Shown: positions 28,576-37,287, counted from the stretch's first letter. The stretch is 64,000 nt of DNA from Alteraurantiacibacter aestuarii (GCF_009827405.1 NZ_WTYY01000004.1:186001-250000); one strand, 5' to 3'. The notes: generated from the letters alone by a model not told the origin. Numbers and translations: made by a program.

Positions 28576-29502
28576 TCAGAGGCGCAATCCTGCGGTCTCC
28601 GGACAGCCGGACATCAGGTTGAGCGATTGCACGGCAGCGCCGCTTGCTCCCTTGCCCAGATTATCCAGCACCGCGATCAGACGCGCCTGATTGCCCGCCG
28701 CATCGCTGAACACGTACAGCGTCATCGCATCGCTGGGTTGATCCGACGCGCGCAGCAGCAATTCTTCCGGTGTGTCCTGCGAAACCCGCACCACCTGGCT
28801 ATCGGCATAATAGGCGGTCAGCTTCTCGCGCATCTCGTCAGGCCGGGCAGCGGCGCGCATCGCTTCCAGTGGCAATGGCACTTCCACCACCATGCCGCGA
28901 TGGGCCGGGATGACCGCCGGCGAAAAGACCGGCGGATGGGCCAGGCCCACTCTCTGCTGCATTTCGGGAATATGCTTGTGACCAAGCGCCAGGCCATATC
29001 CGCGCCAGGCGATGTCACGATCATCCTCGAAACGGCCAATCAGGGCCTTGCCACCGCCCGAATATCCCGAGACGGCATTGACCGAATAAGCCCATTCGCG
29101 GGGCAGCATCCGGTCCCTGATCAGCGGTGTCATCAGGGCGATGAAACCGGTTGAATAACAGCCCGGATTGCTGATCCTGTCGGCACCTGCGACCACTGGC
29201 CGACCGACCACTTCGGGAAAACCGTAGATCCATCCGCTGGCGGTGCGATGGGCGCTGGAGGCATCGATGACGCGCACCTTGCTGGCGGGATCGATCAGCG
29301 CCACAGCTTCGCGCGCGGCATCATCGGGCAGGCACAGGATCGCAAAATCGCTCTCGTTCAGCGCTTCCCGGCGGGCATCGGCATCCTTGCGCCGCTGCTC
29401 ATCAAGCACGACCATTTCAAATTCGCCGCGCGCGGCCAGCCGGTCGCCGATTTCCAGCCCGGTGGTGCCTGCTGCGCCGTCAATGAATACCGTGAGCGCC
29501 AT
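28576..29502 (-). CDS. argC: N-acetyl-gamma-glutamyl-phosphate reductase (short type)
   Basis: A 308-residue NADPH-dependent reductase, third step of arginine synthesis. The N-terminal MALTVFIDGAAGTTGLEIGD is the nucleotide-binding loop, and the active-site Cys is Cys115 in SNPGCYSTGF. The length and the GAAGTTG motif mark the type 2 family of about 310 residues, common in alphaproteobacteria. Its start overlaps the stop of the upstream SH3-domain gene by one base (TGATG), so the two are co-expressed. Confidence 0.93.
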   Translation of the reverse strand: MALTVFIDGAAGTTGLEIGDRLAARGEFEMVVLDEQRRKDADARREALNESDFAILCLPDDAAREAVALIDPASKVRVIDASSAHRTASGWIYGFPEVVGRPVVAGADRISNPGCYSTGFIALMTPLIRDRMLPREWAYSVNAVSGYSGGGKALIGRFEDDRDIAWRGYGLALGHKHIPEMQQRVGLAHPPVFSPAVIPAHRGMVVEVPLPLEAMRAAARPDEMREKLTAYYADSQVVRVSQDTPEELLLRASDQPSDAMTLYVFSDAAGNQARLIAVLDNLGKGASGAAVQSLNLMSGCPETAGLRL

Positions 29503-29900
29503 CAGCCAATCGGCTCCAGCCGTTCAATCCGGACATAGCCCACCGGCCCTTCCAGCGAGAGGCAGCCCCAGGCCCAGCCGCCGGTAATATCCAGCAGTTC
29601 AAAGGAATCGCCTTCCATCAGCGTGCACAGCTCCTCCGAATCGTCCTTGGGACGGATATGCAGAGGAGCGCCGCCGGGCAAAATTGCGCGCGGTTGCGGC
29701 ACGGCGTAATGCGGCACGAAATAACGTCCGGCCAGACCGATATGCGCCAGGTCACCGCGCAGCGGCACGCGGCGCAGGTCAGGCTCCGCCACCGGGCCGG
29801 ACAGGATATAGGGACCCTGCGCATCCTTGTGCGTGGGTGTGGCTTCAATCGAAGCATCGCCGGCCTGTTTCAGCTGCGGGGAGTTACCATCGGGATTCAT
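29502..29900 (-). CDS. SH3-domain protein lacking an NlpC/P60 domain
   Basis: A 132-residue protein with a bacterial SH3-like region in its second half (about residues 70-130: HIRPKDDSEELCTLMEGDSF, then LLDITGGWAWGCLSLEG and VGYVRIERLEPI). This pattern, and the preceding LRGDLAHIGLAGRYFVPHYA, match what I know as the N-terminal part of C40 (NlpC/P60) cell-wall peptidases in sphingomonads. The catalytic peptidase half is absent: the gene stops and argC begins. No signal peptide is visible. ATG 29900 is used; an upstream in-frame start at 29936 is possible. Confidence 0.65.
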   Translation of the reverse strand: MNPDGNSPQLKQAGDASIEATPTHKDAQGPYILSGPVAEPDLRRVPLRGDLAHIGLAGRYFVPHYAVPQPRAILPGGAPLHIRPKDDSEELCTLMEGDSFELLDITGGWAWGCLSLEGPVGYVRIERLEPIG

Positions 29901-29956
29901 CCGCAGGCGATTAGACGCGCATTGCCGGATCGGCAAGTTTACCGCTTGTCGCCTTG

Positions 29957-31351
29957 TCAGCCATATCTGGCCTTCAGCGCGTGGAAGGCCGCCCGCAGGC
30001 CCAGTGCCGCACCGCCCTTGGGCCGCCCCGGCTTGGCCGCCGGGCGCCAGGCGAAGGTATCAAAATGCGCCCATTCAATGCCTTCACCCACGAACTTGTC
30101 GAGGAAGCTGGCCGCCACGCTGGCCCCGGCATAGCCGTTGGAATGGGTGTTGTTGGTATCGGCAATGTCGGATTGTAGCCATTCCGCATAAGCAGAATGG
30201 ATCGGCAGGCGCCAGGGTGCATCATCATGTGCACGGCCTGCCGCGATCAGCTCGTCCGCCGTCTGGTCCTGCCGGGTGAACAGGGCGGGGAGGTCTGGTC
30301 CCACGGCAACGCGCGCCGCGCCCGTGAGCGTGGCAAAATCGATGATCAGCGCCGGATCGCTCTCGCTGGCATAGGTCAGCGCATCGCCCAGGATCAGCCG
30401 TCCCTCGGCGTCGGTATTGCCAATTTCGACCGTCAGGCCCTTGCGGCTGGTGAGCACGTCGCCGGGCCTGAAGGCATTGCCGGCAATGGCGTTCTCCACC
30501 GTCGGCACCAGGCATTGCAGGCGCAGTTTCAGGCCCGCCTGCATGATCAGCCCAGCCAGCGCCAGCGCGTGGGCAGCGCCGCCCATGTCCTTCTTCATCA
30601 GCAGCATTCCGGCAGCAGACTTGATGTCGAGACCGCCCGTATCGAAGCTGACGCCCTTGCCGATTATGGCCACGCGCGGATGTGCATCGTCACCCCAGTT
30701 CAGCTCCACCAGACGCGGCGCATGCTCACGCGCTGCGGCGCGGCCCACGGCGTGGACCATGGGGAAACCCGTTGCCAGGGCATCGCCGCGCACCACGTCA
30801 ATCCTTGCGCCATGCGCCTTGGCCAGTTTCTCTGCCTCGGCCTCGATCGCGGCTGGACCCATGTCCTCTGCCGGTGTGTTGACCATGTCCTGCACCAGGG
30901 CGGCGGCCTGCGCTTCGGCAGTGACCGCGTCGATCCGGCCGACTTCACTGGTCAGCAGGATGCGCGGCCCTTCGGCATTTTCGTCCTTCTTGTAGCGGTC
31001 GAACACATATTGCGCGGTCTGCCAGCCGAACAGGGCAGGGCCAGGTTCGCCATCGGCGCGGCGATATGTCCCGGCGGGCAGGCGTTCGGCCAGCTTGGCC
31101 AGGCACCAGCTGGACAGGTCTTCGGTATTGGCGACGCCGCTCACGACGAACCAGCCCGGTCCATCCTTGGTCCCGCCGGGCACGATGGCCATTTCATATC
31201 CGCCGCCGGTAAATCTCTGCGCAGTCAGCGCCGCGCGCTGCGGTCCGCTGAGTTTGCGGGCGAAGGCTTCGAAGCCGTCTTTGGTGACAAGATGGATGGC
31301 GATGGCGTCCTGCCCGCGATCCGGCTGGATTAGATCGGTTTTTATGCTCAT
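29957..31351 (-). CDS. Leucyl aminopeptidase family protein (M17)
   Basis: A 464-residue di-metal cytosolic aminopeptidase. The M17 signature NTDAEGRLILGDALTYA is exact, and the metal- and substrate-binding GKGVSFDTGGLDIKSAAGML block is complete. It resembles the PepA/PepB-like proteins of alphaproteobacteria, with an N-terminal domain different from E. coli PepA. It lies 56 bases upstream of the SH3-domain gene on the same strand and may head that small operon. Confidence 0.92.
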   Translation of the reverse strand: MSIKTDLIQPDRGQDAIAIHLVTKDGFEAFARKLSGPQRAALTAQRFTGGGYEMAIVPGGTKDGPGWFVVSGVANTEDLSSWCLAKLAERLPAGTYRRADGEPGPALFGWQTAQYVFDRYKKDENAEGPRILLTSEVGRIDAVTAEAQAAALVQDMVNTPAEDMGPAAIEAEAEKLAKAHGARIDVVRGDALATGFPMVHAVGRAAAREHAPRLVELNWGDDAHPRVAIIGKGVSFDTGGLDIKSAAGMLLMKKDMGGAAHALALAGLIMQAGLKLRLQCLVPTVENAIAGNAFRPGDVLTSRKGLTVEIGNTDAEGRLILGDALTYASESDPALIIDFATLTGAARVAVGPDLPALFTRQDQTADELIAAGRAHDDAPWRLPIHSAYAEWLQSDIADTNNTHSNGYAGASVAASFLDKFVGEGIEWAHFDTFAWRPAAKPGRPKGGAALGLRAAFHALKARYG

Positions 31352-31401
31352 AATCGTCTATCTGCCCGCACGGTGCGGATTTGAAAAGGCAATCGAGATT
31401 T

Positions 31402-32229
31402 ATGCTAAGAGTTTGTCTGGGTCTGGCCGCTGGAATGCTGCTGGTTTCCTGCGGGCAGGAAGGCGAAAACGGCTCCCAACCGGGGGATCCGGCTGCGACC
31501 GCGACCGCCAGTCCGGGCGCCACTGCCACTGCCGTTGCCAGCGAATCACCGGTCAACGGTGCCCGCACGGTGGCCGAGGAAACCGACGATTTCCGCCTCG
31601 AATATTCCTATCCCGCAGAGGCCGGCAATATTCAGGAACTGGCCGCGCTGCTGGACCGGCGGCTGGATCGCTTGCGCAATGCAATGGTTGGCGATTCTGC
31701 CGAAGCGCGAGCGGATGCGCGCGATAACGGCTTTCCGTTCAACAAATATTCCACCGAAGTGGAATGGCAGGTGGTGGCCGATACGCCCCGTTATCTGAGC
31801 CTGTCCGCCAAGATCTCCTCCTATACGGGCGGCGCGCATGGCAATTATGGCTTCGATGCGCTGGTGTGGGACAAGGAACGCGCTGCGGCGCTGGAGCCGG
31901 AGACCTTCTTCACCACACCCGAAGCGCTGGAGGCGGCGCTGGGCAGCAAGCTGTGCGAAAAGCTCAACCGGGAACGGGCCGAGCGACGGGGTCAACCGAT
32001 TGCCGAAGGCAGCAGCGACATTTTCGATGTCTGCGTGCCGCTGAGCGATACCACCGTGCTGTTCGGTTCGGCATCGGGACGCGCATTTGACCGGGTCGGC
32101 GTGCAGATTGGCCCCTATGTCGCGGGTCCCTATGCCGAGGGATCGTATGAATTCACCTTCGACGTGGACGACAAGCTGCTGACCGCGCTGCGCGATGAAT
32201 ATCGCAGCGCCTTCACCACTCGCAATTAG
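31402..32229 (+). CDS. Exported lipoprotein with DUF3298/RsiV-like domain
   Basis: A 275-residue predicted lipoprotein. From ATG 31402 it begins MLRVCLGLAAGMLLVSC, with Cys17 in the lipobox LVSC; an in-frame TTG at 31381 would add the basic residues MKRQSRF and is also plausible. A Thr/Ala-rich linker (about 25-50) follows. The main domain contains SSYTGGAHGNYGFDALVWD, the Gly-Gly-Ala-His-Gly signature of the DUF3298/DUF4163 group seen in RsiV-type anti-sigma and deacetylase-associated proteins. Its role here is unknown; there is no sigma factor gene nearby. Confidence 0.75.
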   Translation: MLRVCLGLAAGMLLVSCGQEGENGSQPGDPAATATASPGATATAVASESPVNGARTVAEETDDFRLEYSYPAEAGNIQELAALLDRRLDRLRNAMVGDSAEARADARDNGFPFNKYSTEVEWQVVADTPRYLSLSAKISSYTGGAHGNYGFDALVWDKERAAALEPETFFTTPEALEAALGSKLCEKLNRERAERRGQPIAEGSSDIFDVCVPLSDTTVLFGSASGRAFDRVGVQIGPYVAGPYAEGSYEFTFDVDDKLLTALRDEYRSAFTTRN

Positions 32230-32254
32230 GCAACAAAATCGCTACATGCGGCAC

Positions 32255-33079
32255 ATGGTCGAATATCAGCACGTAACTTCCGACATGTCCGTCTATCGTG
32301 ACGGCACGATTAAACTGCACGGCGAGGATGGCTTTGCGGGGATGCGCAAGGCTGGCCGCCTGGCTGCCGAAATCCTTGATGCGCTGGCCGAAAAAGTCGT
32401 CCCCGGTGTCTCCACAGAGGATCTCGACGCCTTCGTGCGGGAGATGACGCTGGATGGCGGCGCGGTGCCGGCAACGCTTGGCTATCGCGGTTATACCCAC
32501 AGCTGCTGCATCTCCATCAACCATGTGGTGTGCCACGGCATACCGTCCAACAAGGTGCTGAAGGACGGTGACATCGTGAATATCGATGTCACGCCGCTGC
32601 TGGATGGATGGCACGGCGATACCAGCCGCATGTATCTGGTGGGCGATGTTCCGCTGAAGGCGCGGCGGCTGGTCGATGTGACCTATGAGTGCCTGATGAT
32701 CGGGATCGACAAGGCCAAGCCCGGTGCGCGTCTGGGCGATGTCGGTGCGGCGATCCAGCAGCATGCCGAAAGCTTCCGCTATGGCGTGGTGCGCGAATTT
32801 TGCGGCCACGGCCTTGGCCGCCTGTTCCACGATGCACCCGAAGTGGTCCATGCCGGCCGCGCCGGTACCGGGCCGGAGCTGAAGCCGGGCATGTTCATGA
32901 CCATCGAACCGATGATCAACCTTGGCCGCCCGCATGTGAAACTGCTCAACGATGGCTGGACCGCGGTGACGCGTGACAAGAGCCTGTCCGCGCAGTTCGA
33001 ACATTCGATCGCTATTACCGAAGACGGGAATGAGATTTTCACGCTCAGCCCGACCGGCAAGGACAAGCCGCCTTATTGA
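32255..33079 (+). CDS. map: Methionine aminopeptidase type I
   Basis: A 274-residue enzyme that removes initiator methionine. All five metal ligands are present: the two Asp in NIDVTPLLDGWHGDTSRMY, His in GHGLGRLFHDAPEVVH, Glu in MTIEPMIN and Glu in EHSIAITEDG. Three in-frame ATGs are possible (32246, 32255, 32285); 32255 (MVEYQHVTSDMSVYRDG) is chosen because it fits the family N-terminus, without strong ribosome-site support. It follows the lipoprotein gene closely. Confidence 0.93.
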   Translation: MVEYQHVTSDMSVYRDGTIKLHGEDGFAGMRKAGRLAAEILDALAEKVVPGVSTEDLDAFVREMTLDGGAVPATLGYRGYTHSCCISINHVVCHGIPSNKVLKDGDIVNIDVTPLLDGWHGDTSRMYLVGDVPLKARRLVDVTYECLMIGIDKAKPGARLGDVGAAIQQHAESFRYGVVREFCGHGLGRLFHDAPEVVHAGRAGTGPELKPGMFMTIEPMINLGRPHVKLLNDGWTAVTRDKSLSAQFEHSIAITEDGNEIFTLSPTGKDKPPY

Positions 33080-33201
33080 TCCTGCATATTGATCAGGGGC
33101 AATGTTGAGCATTGGCTGATGGCATATCGCATTTCAGGATCGCCGGGGCTGCAAGCCTGACTGCCCGCGATCCACTCGATCTTTTGTCCAGGAGAGCCTG
33201 C

Positions 33202-33573
33202 ATGTCTGTTCGTCATCTCGCCGCAGCCATTGCTGTCACTCTTGGCCTTGCGGCCTGCCAGGGCGCACCTTCTGCCAGCATCACCAGTGCTCCTGCGCCC
33301 GAACAGGGCCGTGTGCTGGCCTTTGCGCAAGGTGCGTGCGGGGGCTGCCATGCGGTGGAAAACAACGCGCTGTCTCCCAATCCCGAAGCGCCCGAATGGC
33401 CGCTGATCGTCAACCGTCCGGGGCTGACCAATGCCACGCTCACCAGCTGGCTGCGCGATGCGCACAACTACCCGGAGGAGATGGATTTCGACCTCGACGT
33501 GCCGCAGGTGGAGGAACTGGTCGCCTATATGCTGACCCTGCAAAGCCCGGATTACGAACCGGCCATTCAGTAG
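33202..33573 (+). CDS. Small c-type cytochrome, predicted lipoprotein
   Basis: A 123-residue protein starting ATG 33202 behind CAGGAGAG. The N-terminus MSVRHLAAAIAVTLGLAAC has a lipobox with Cys19, so it is probably anchored in the membrane facing the periplasm. One haem site CGGCH (46-50) is present, and Met94 (YPEEMDFDLD) is the likely sixth ligand. This is a class I mono-haem cytochrome of unknown partner. It is convergent with ccmB-ccmA, which export haem for cytochrome c maturation. Confidence 0.85.
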   Translation: MSVRHLAAAIAVTLGLAACQGAPSASITSAPAPEQGRVLAFAQGACGGCHAVENNALSPNPEAPEWPLIVNRPGLTNATLTSWLRDAHNYPEEMDFDLDVPQVEELVAYMLTLQSPDYEPAIQ

Positions 33574-33590
33574 CGATCAGGGGGGCAGCG

Positions 33591-34250
33591 TCACCCCTCG
33601 CGCGCGGCCCTGATTGCAGCGCCGCCGGCAAAGGGTGCAATCGCCACCAGCAGCAGGCTGATCGCACCGGTCAGCGCCAGTCCGCCAGACCCGCCGGTGG
33701 ACAAGGCGCCCGCACCAAAGATCAGCAGCGGCACGGCAAAGGGGATCACCAGCAGGCCGGAAAGCGCCGCACTTCCGCGCAAGCCCACGGTGACGGAGGC
33801 GATGATGATGCCGATGGCGGCAAGTCCCGGCGTTCCGGCCAGCAGGCCGATTTCCACCAGGCGCAAGGTCTGCGCATCGATGCCCACCAGCGCGCTGGCG
33901 GGCACGGCGGCCAGCATCAGGAACGGCCCAAAGCTGAGCCAGTGGGCGAGCAGCCGCACGGCCACCACCATTTCCTCTGCAATGCCGCGCAAGGCCCATT
34001 GATCGAAGAAACCCTGCTCCACATCGGGGGCCAGCAGCCGGTCGAGCGGCAGGATCGCGGCGAGCAGCGCGGCAACCCAGATCACCCCGCCGCCGGTCTG
34101 TGCCAGCAACACCGGATTGGGTCCGATGGCAAAGGGGTAAAGCATCGCCACGGCCAGGAAGAACAACAGCGGCAGCAACGTGCCGCCGCCGCGCGTGCCG
34201 GGCGTGAAGCGCGCCAGATCGCGCAGCAGGAGCGAGCCAAAACCCTTCAC
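33591..34250 (-). CDS. ccmB: Haem exporter permease CcmB
   Basis: A 219-residue inner-membrane protein with about six helices, the permease of the CcmAB ABC transporter needed to release CcmE-bound haem for cytochrome c assembly. Characteristic segments are the N-terminal LLLRDLARFTPGTRGGGTLL, then FDQWALRGIAEEMVVAVRLL-type cytoplasmic loop sequence, and the GTPGLAAIGIIIASVTVGLR helix. Its start overlaps the stop of ccmA by 4 bases. The other ccm genes are not in the window. Confidence 0.92.
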   Translation of the reverse strand: MKGFGSLLLRDLARFTPGTRGGGTLLPLLFFLAVAMLYPFAIGPNPVLLAQTGGGVIWVAALLAAILPLDRLLAPDVEQGFFDQWALRGIAEEMVVAVRLLAHWLSFGPFLMLAAVPASALVGIDAQTLRLVEIGLLAGTPGLAAIGIIIASVTVGLRGSAALSGLLVIPFAVPLLIFGAGALSTGGSGGLALTGAISLLLVAIAPFAGGAAIRAAREG

Positions 34251-34822
34251 GGCGTGAACTGCGCCAGAGAAAGCGTGGCAAGGCCGGGCAGATCAAACGG
34301 CTGGTGGCTGGCAATCAGCGCCAGCCCGCCAGCCTTGAGGTGGTCTGCCACCAGCCCCTCTGCCATCGCCACCGCTTCTCGGTCGAGACCGTTCAGGGGT
34401 TCGTCCAGCAGCCAGATCGGTGCCTGCTGGCCGATCAGCCGCGCCATGGCCGCGCGCTTGCGTTGACCGGTGGACAGATAGCGCACCGGCACATCCAGCA
34501 GATCATCAAGCCCCAACCGTTCCAGCGCGGCGCACTGGCCATCCAGCCTGCTCCAGAAATCGAGTGCCCGGCCCAGCGGCTGGTGTTCATCCAGCACGGG
34601 TTTTTCATCCAGCAGGCCGGTGCCGCCTGTGCGCTCAACATGGCCATCCAGCGGACGCATCAGCCCGGCCAATATGCGGATCAGGCTGGATTTGCCCATC
34701 CCGTTGGGCCCGGCAATTTGCAGCGCCTGTCCGCCTTCCAGATCAAGCGAGAGGCCGGCAAACAGCAAACGCTCGCCGCGGCGGCAGGCCAGTTGGGTGG
34801 CTGTCAGTCGGCAGGCTTCCAT
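34247..34822 (-). CDS. ccmA: Haem exporter ATP-binding protein CcmA
   Basis: A 191-residue ABC ATPase paired with CcmB. Walker A is GPNGMGKSS (38-46), the ABC signature is [14 protein letters not shown], and Walker B is [12 protein letters not shown]. The length is short for an ABC subunit but normal for CcmA. ATG 34822 ([20 protein letters not shown]) is chosen because the fold starts there; the frame stays open upstream across phhB. Divergent from phhB across 64 bases. Confidence 0.92.
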   Translation of the reverse strand: MEACRLTATQLACRRGERLLFAGLSLDLEGGQALQIAGPNGMGKSSLIRILAGLMRPLDGHVERTGGTGLLDEKPVLDEHQPLGRALDFWSRLDGQCAALERLGLDDLLDVPVRYLSTGQRKRAAMARLIGQQAPIWLLDEPLNGLDREAVAMAEGLVADHLKAGGLALIASHQPFDLPGLATLSLAQFTP

Positions 34823-34886
34823 GGGATGGTGCGTTAGTGCAGAGTGGCCCCAGCTACAAGCACGCGACAAGCAAGGGAGTGATGCG

Positions 34887-35174
34887 ATGGCAATTGCGCA
34901 GCTGACACCAGCCGAACGGGACGCGGCGCTGGCCGCTCTGCCGCAGTGGTCCCTGCGCACAGACGGTTTGGCCATCACGCGCGATTTCAGGTTCCGCAAT
35001 TTCAGCGAGGCATGGGGTTTCATGAGCCGCGTGGCGTTGCTGGCGGAGGCGCAGGATCACCATCCCGAATGGTCCAACGTCTATAACCGCGTGTCGATCA
35101 CGCTAACCACGCATGATGCGGGCGGATTGTCAGGCAGGGATGTGAAGCTGGCGGAGGCGGTGGACACGCTGTGA
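34887..35174 (+). CDS. phhB: 4a-hydroxytetrahydrobiopterin dehydratase (PhhB/PCD)
   Basis: A 95-residue pterin-4a-carbinolamine dehydratase, which recycles the pterin cofactor of aromatic amino acid hydroxylases. It carries the catalytic His pair in AQDHHPEW (58-59) and the [18 protein letters not shown] strand typical of the family. Starts ATG 34887 behind AAGGGAG. No phenylalanine hydroxylase gene is in the window, so its partner is unknown. Confidence 0.92.
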   Translation: MAIAQLTPAERDAALAALPQWSLRTDGLAITRDFRFRNFSEAWGFMSRVALLAEAQDHHPEWSNVYNRVSITLTTHDAGGLSGRDVKLAEAVDTL

Positions 35175-35258
35175 TGCAGGCTGTGCATCCGATCACCCAT
35201 GCCCGCTTTCGCACAAGGATCGGGCACTGAGCCACGCGGTCCGGCCTCACCCGATATC

Positions 35259-36191
35259 TTATGTGGCCGCAGCCGACTGTTCGTAAAGCCGCTGGATATC
35301 CGCCACGCGGCACAGGTCCGTACCGGGCGTCAGCACCGCCGCGGCACCGGCGGCGATCCCGAAGCGCAAGGCCTGTTCCGGCTCACGGCCCATCGCCAGG
35401 GCATGGACCATGGCCGCCAGAAAGCTGTCGCCCGCACCCACGGAACTGCGCGCCACCACCGCAATGCCGGGAACTTTCACGACACCTGAACGGGATGCCA
35501 GCAAGGCCCCCTGATCGCCCATCGTCACGGCGAGATATTCGGCCCCGCCGCGCTCGACAACGGCCATTGCGGCATCGCCAACCGCCTTTTCATCGGGCAG
35601 GTCTGCGCCAACCAGCGTCCGAAACTCGCCAATGCTCGGCTTGGCCAGAAAGACCCCGCCTGCATCCATCCCGGCCCTCAGCGCCGCGCCCGATGTATCG
35701 AGCACGAAGCGCATGCCGCGCTGCCGGGCGATGGCACAGACCCGGGCATAGAAATCATCCGGCACGCCGCGCGGCAGCGATCCGCTGGCGATCAGAAAGC
35801 CGGTCTTTGCCTGTGCCAGCTGATCCAGACATTCCTGCCACTCCTGCGGCGAGACCTGCGGACCGGCAGGCACGAACTGGTATTCATGCCCGCTTTCGCG
35901 TTCGAGAACCGCCGTGCTGACCCGGGTCTGCCCGGCAATGGGTATCCGCGTGCGCACCAGTTGGTGCAGGTCCAGCAGTCCATCCAGCGCAATCCCGGTT
36001 GCCCCGCCGGAAAGATAATAGCAGCGCGCATTGCCGCCCAGCCGCACGAACACCCGCGCCACGTTGATGCCGCCACCGCCGGGATCGCAGCTTTGCTCCC
36101 CCGCGCGCATCTTGTGCGAATGCTGGAGGCGCTCGACAGAGCAGGCCACGTCGATCGTGGGGTTCATGGTAAGCGTGGCAATGTCCAACAT
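35259..36191 (-). CDS. pfkB: 6-phosphofructokinase, Pfk-2 (PfkB) type
   Basis: A 310-residue ribokinase-fold sugar kinase, about the same length as E. coli Pfk-2. The N-terminal glycine-rich block is PGGGGINVAR (37-46): Pfk-2 has Gly where 1-phosphofructokinases and tagatose kinases usually have Lys (GGKG). The C-terminal GAGDS (252-256) supplies the catalytic Asp255, and the end GTDLCRVADIQRLYE also matches Pfk-2. It should phosphorylate fructose 6-phosphate; a related sugar phosphate cannot be excluded. The start ATG 36191 is chosen on homology. A 25-codon reading frame with a strong ribosome site overlaps this start out of frame. Divergent from a class I aldolase gene. Confidence 0.85.
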   Translation of the reverse strand: MLDIATLTMNPTIDVACSVERLQHSHKMRAGEQSCDPGGGGINVARVFVRLGGNARCYYLSGGATGIALDGLLDLHQLVRTRIPIAGQTRVSTAVLERESGHEYQFVPAGPQVSPQEWQECLDQLAQAKTGFLIASGSLPRGVPDDFYARVCAIARQRGMRFVLDTSGAALRAGMDAGGVFLAKPSIGEFRTLVGADLPDEKAVGDAAMAVVERGGAEYLAVTMGDQGALLASRSGVVKVPGIAVVARSSVGAGDSFLAAMVHALAMGREPEQALRFGIAAGAAAVLTPGTDLCRVADIQRLYEQSAAAT

Positions 36192-36241
36192 GGGCAATCG
36201 TTCTCCAGCACCCGAAATGCGGGGGCGGGCGGAGAGGTCAT
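36164..36241 (-). CDS. Possible 25-residue leader peptide overlapping the pfkB start
   Basis: ATG 36241 lies 9 bases after a near-perfect AAGGAGG (complement of 36251-36257), the best ribosome site in this region. The peptide MTSPPAPAFRVLENDCPCWT plus five residues ends at 36164, 28 bases inside pfkB in another frame. It could couple or limit pfkB translation. It may instead be the relic of an older start separated from pfkB by a frameshift. No homologue is recognised. Confidence 0.4.
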   Translation of the reverse strand: MTSPPAPAFRVLENDCPCWTLPRLP

Positions 36242-36357
36242 ATACGGAACCCTCCTTATGATGCGCGCGGCCCTGAGGTGACAAAACAGCTTGCGCGGCG
36301 CTGCCGGTTCACCTTGCCGTGCACTTCGCGCTGCAAACCATGCTGATGGAGATTGCC

Positions 36358-37287
36358 ATGAATGGCCGGGAAATGGCCGCAAGGATACGCTCTGGTACAG
36401 GGTTCATCGCGGCACTCGACCAGTCGGGCGGATCGACCCCGCGCACCCTGCGCGACTATGGCATCGCCGACGGCAGATGGCAGGGCGAAGATGAGATGTT
36501 CGCCCTGATTCACGCCATGCGCACGCGCATAATCACCTCGCCCGCCTTTACCGGTGACAAGATTATCGGCGCGATCCTGTTCGAAAAGACCATGGACGGC
36601 GAGGTGGATGGAAAGCCGGTGCCGCAGGTGCTGATCGAGCGTAATATCGTGCCGTTCCTGAAGGTCGACAGGGGTCTGGAGGACGAGGACGAGGCCGAGG
36701 GCGGGGGCGTGCAACTGATGAAGCCGATAGAAGATCTGGATGCGCTTCTGCTGCGCGCCAGGGACAAGGGGATATTCGGCACCAAGATGCGATCGGTGAT
36801 CAGGTCTGCCAACTGCGCCGGGATTGAGCAGATCGTGGCCCAGCAGTTCGCGGTGGGCCAGCGCATTCTTGCCGCGGGCTTCATGCCGATCCTTGAACCG
36901 GAATACGATATCAGGGCGCTCGACCGGGCCGTGGGCGAGGCGATGTTGCGCGATACGCTGTTGCGGCATCTCGATGGCTTGCCCGAAGGCATGGACGTCA
37001 TGCTCAAGCTGTCGATTCCGGTGGAGGCCAACCTCTACCGCCCGATCGTGGCCCATCCGCGCGTGGTCCGCGTGGCTGCGCTATCGGGCGGCTATGCCCG
37101 ATCAAAGGCGTGCCGCGAACTGGCCCGGAACGAAGGCGTGATCGCCAGCTTCAGCCGCGCCCTGCTTGAAGGTCTGCACGAACGGATGAGCGATGACGAA
37201 TTCGACCGGGCGCTGGCCGCGGCGATCGACGCGATCTTTCGCGCTTCAATGCAAAAAATCGCGACCTCGCCCGGTCAGCCAGAGTAG
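36358..37287 (+). CDS. Class I fructose-bisphosphate aldolase
   Basis: A 309-residue Schiff-base aldolase of the bacterial class I type, splitting fructose 1,6-bisphosphate. N-terminal GFIAALDQSGGSTPRTLRDYG contains the conserved Asp-Gln-Ser-Gly-Gly phosphate-binding region; the catalytic Lys is likely Lys217 in MLKLSIPVEANLY. IRSANCAGIEQIVAQQ is another family block. ATG 36358 is chosen because GGAG lies 6 bases upstream. Divergent from pfkB (166 bases between the starts), together supplying the two steps that bypass the Entner-Doudoroff route. Confidence 0.88.
   Translation: MNGREMAARIRSGTGFIAALDQSGGSTPRTLRDYGIADGRWQGEDEMFALIHAMRTRIITSPAFTGDKIIGAILFEKTMDGEVDGKPVPQVLIERNIVPFLKVDRGLEDEDEAEGGGVQLMKPIEDLDALLLRARDKGIFGTKMRSVIRSANCAGIEQIVAQQFAVGQRILAAGFMPILEPEYDIRALDRAVGEAMLRDTLLRHLDGLPEGMDVMLKLSIPVEANLYRPIVAHPRVVRVAALSGGYARSKACRELARNEGVIASFSRALLEGLHERMSDDEFDRALAAAIDAIFRASMQKIATSPGQPE

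Noticed and set aside
31381-31404. TTG 31381 as start of the DUF3298 lipoprotein
   Set aside because: Possible, since it adds a basic n-region, but it has a poor ribosome site; ATG 31402 already gives a complete lipoprotein signal, so it was kept as an alternative only.
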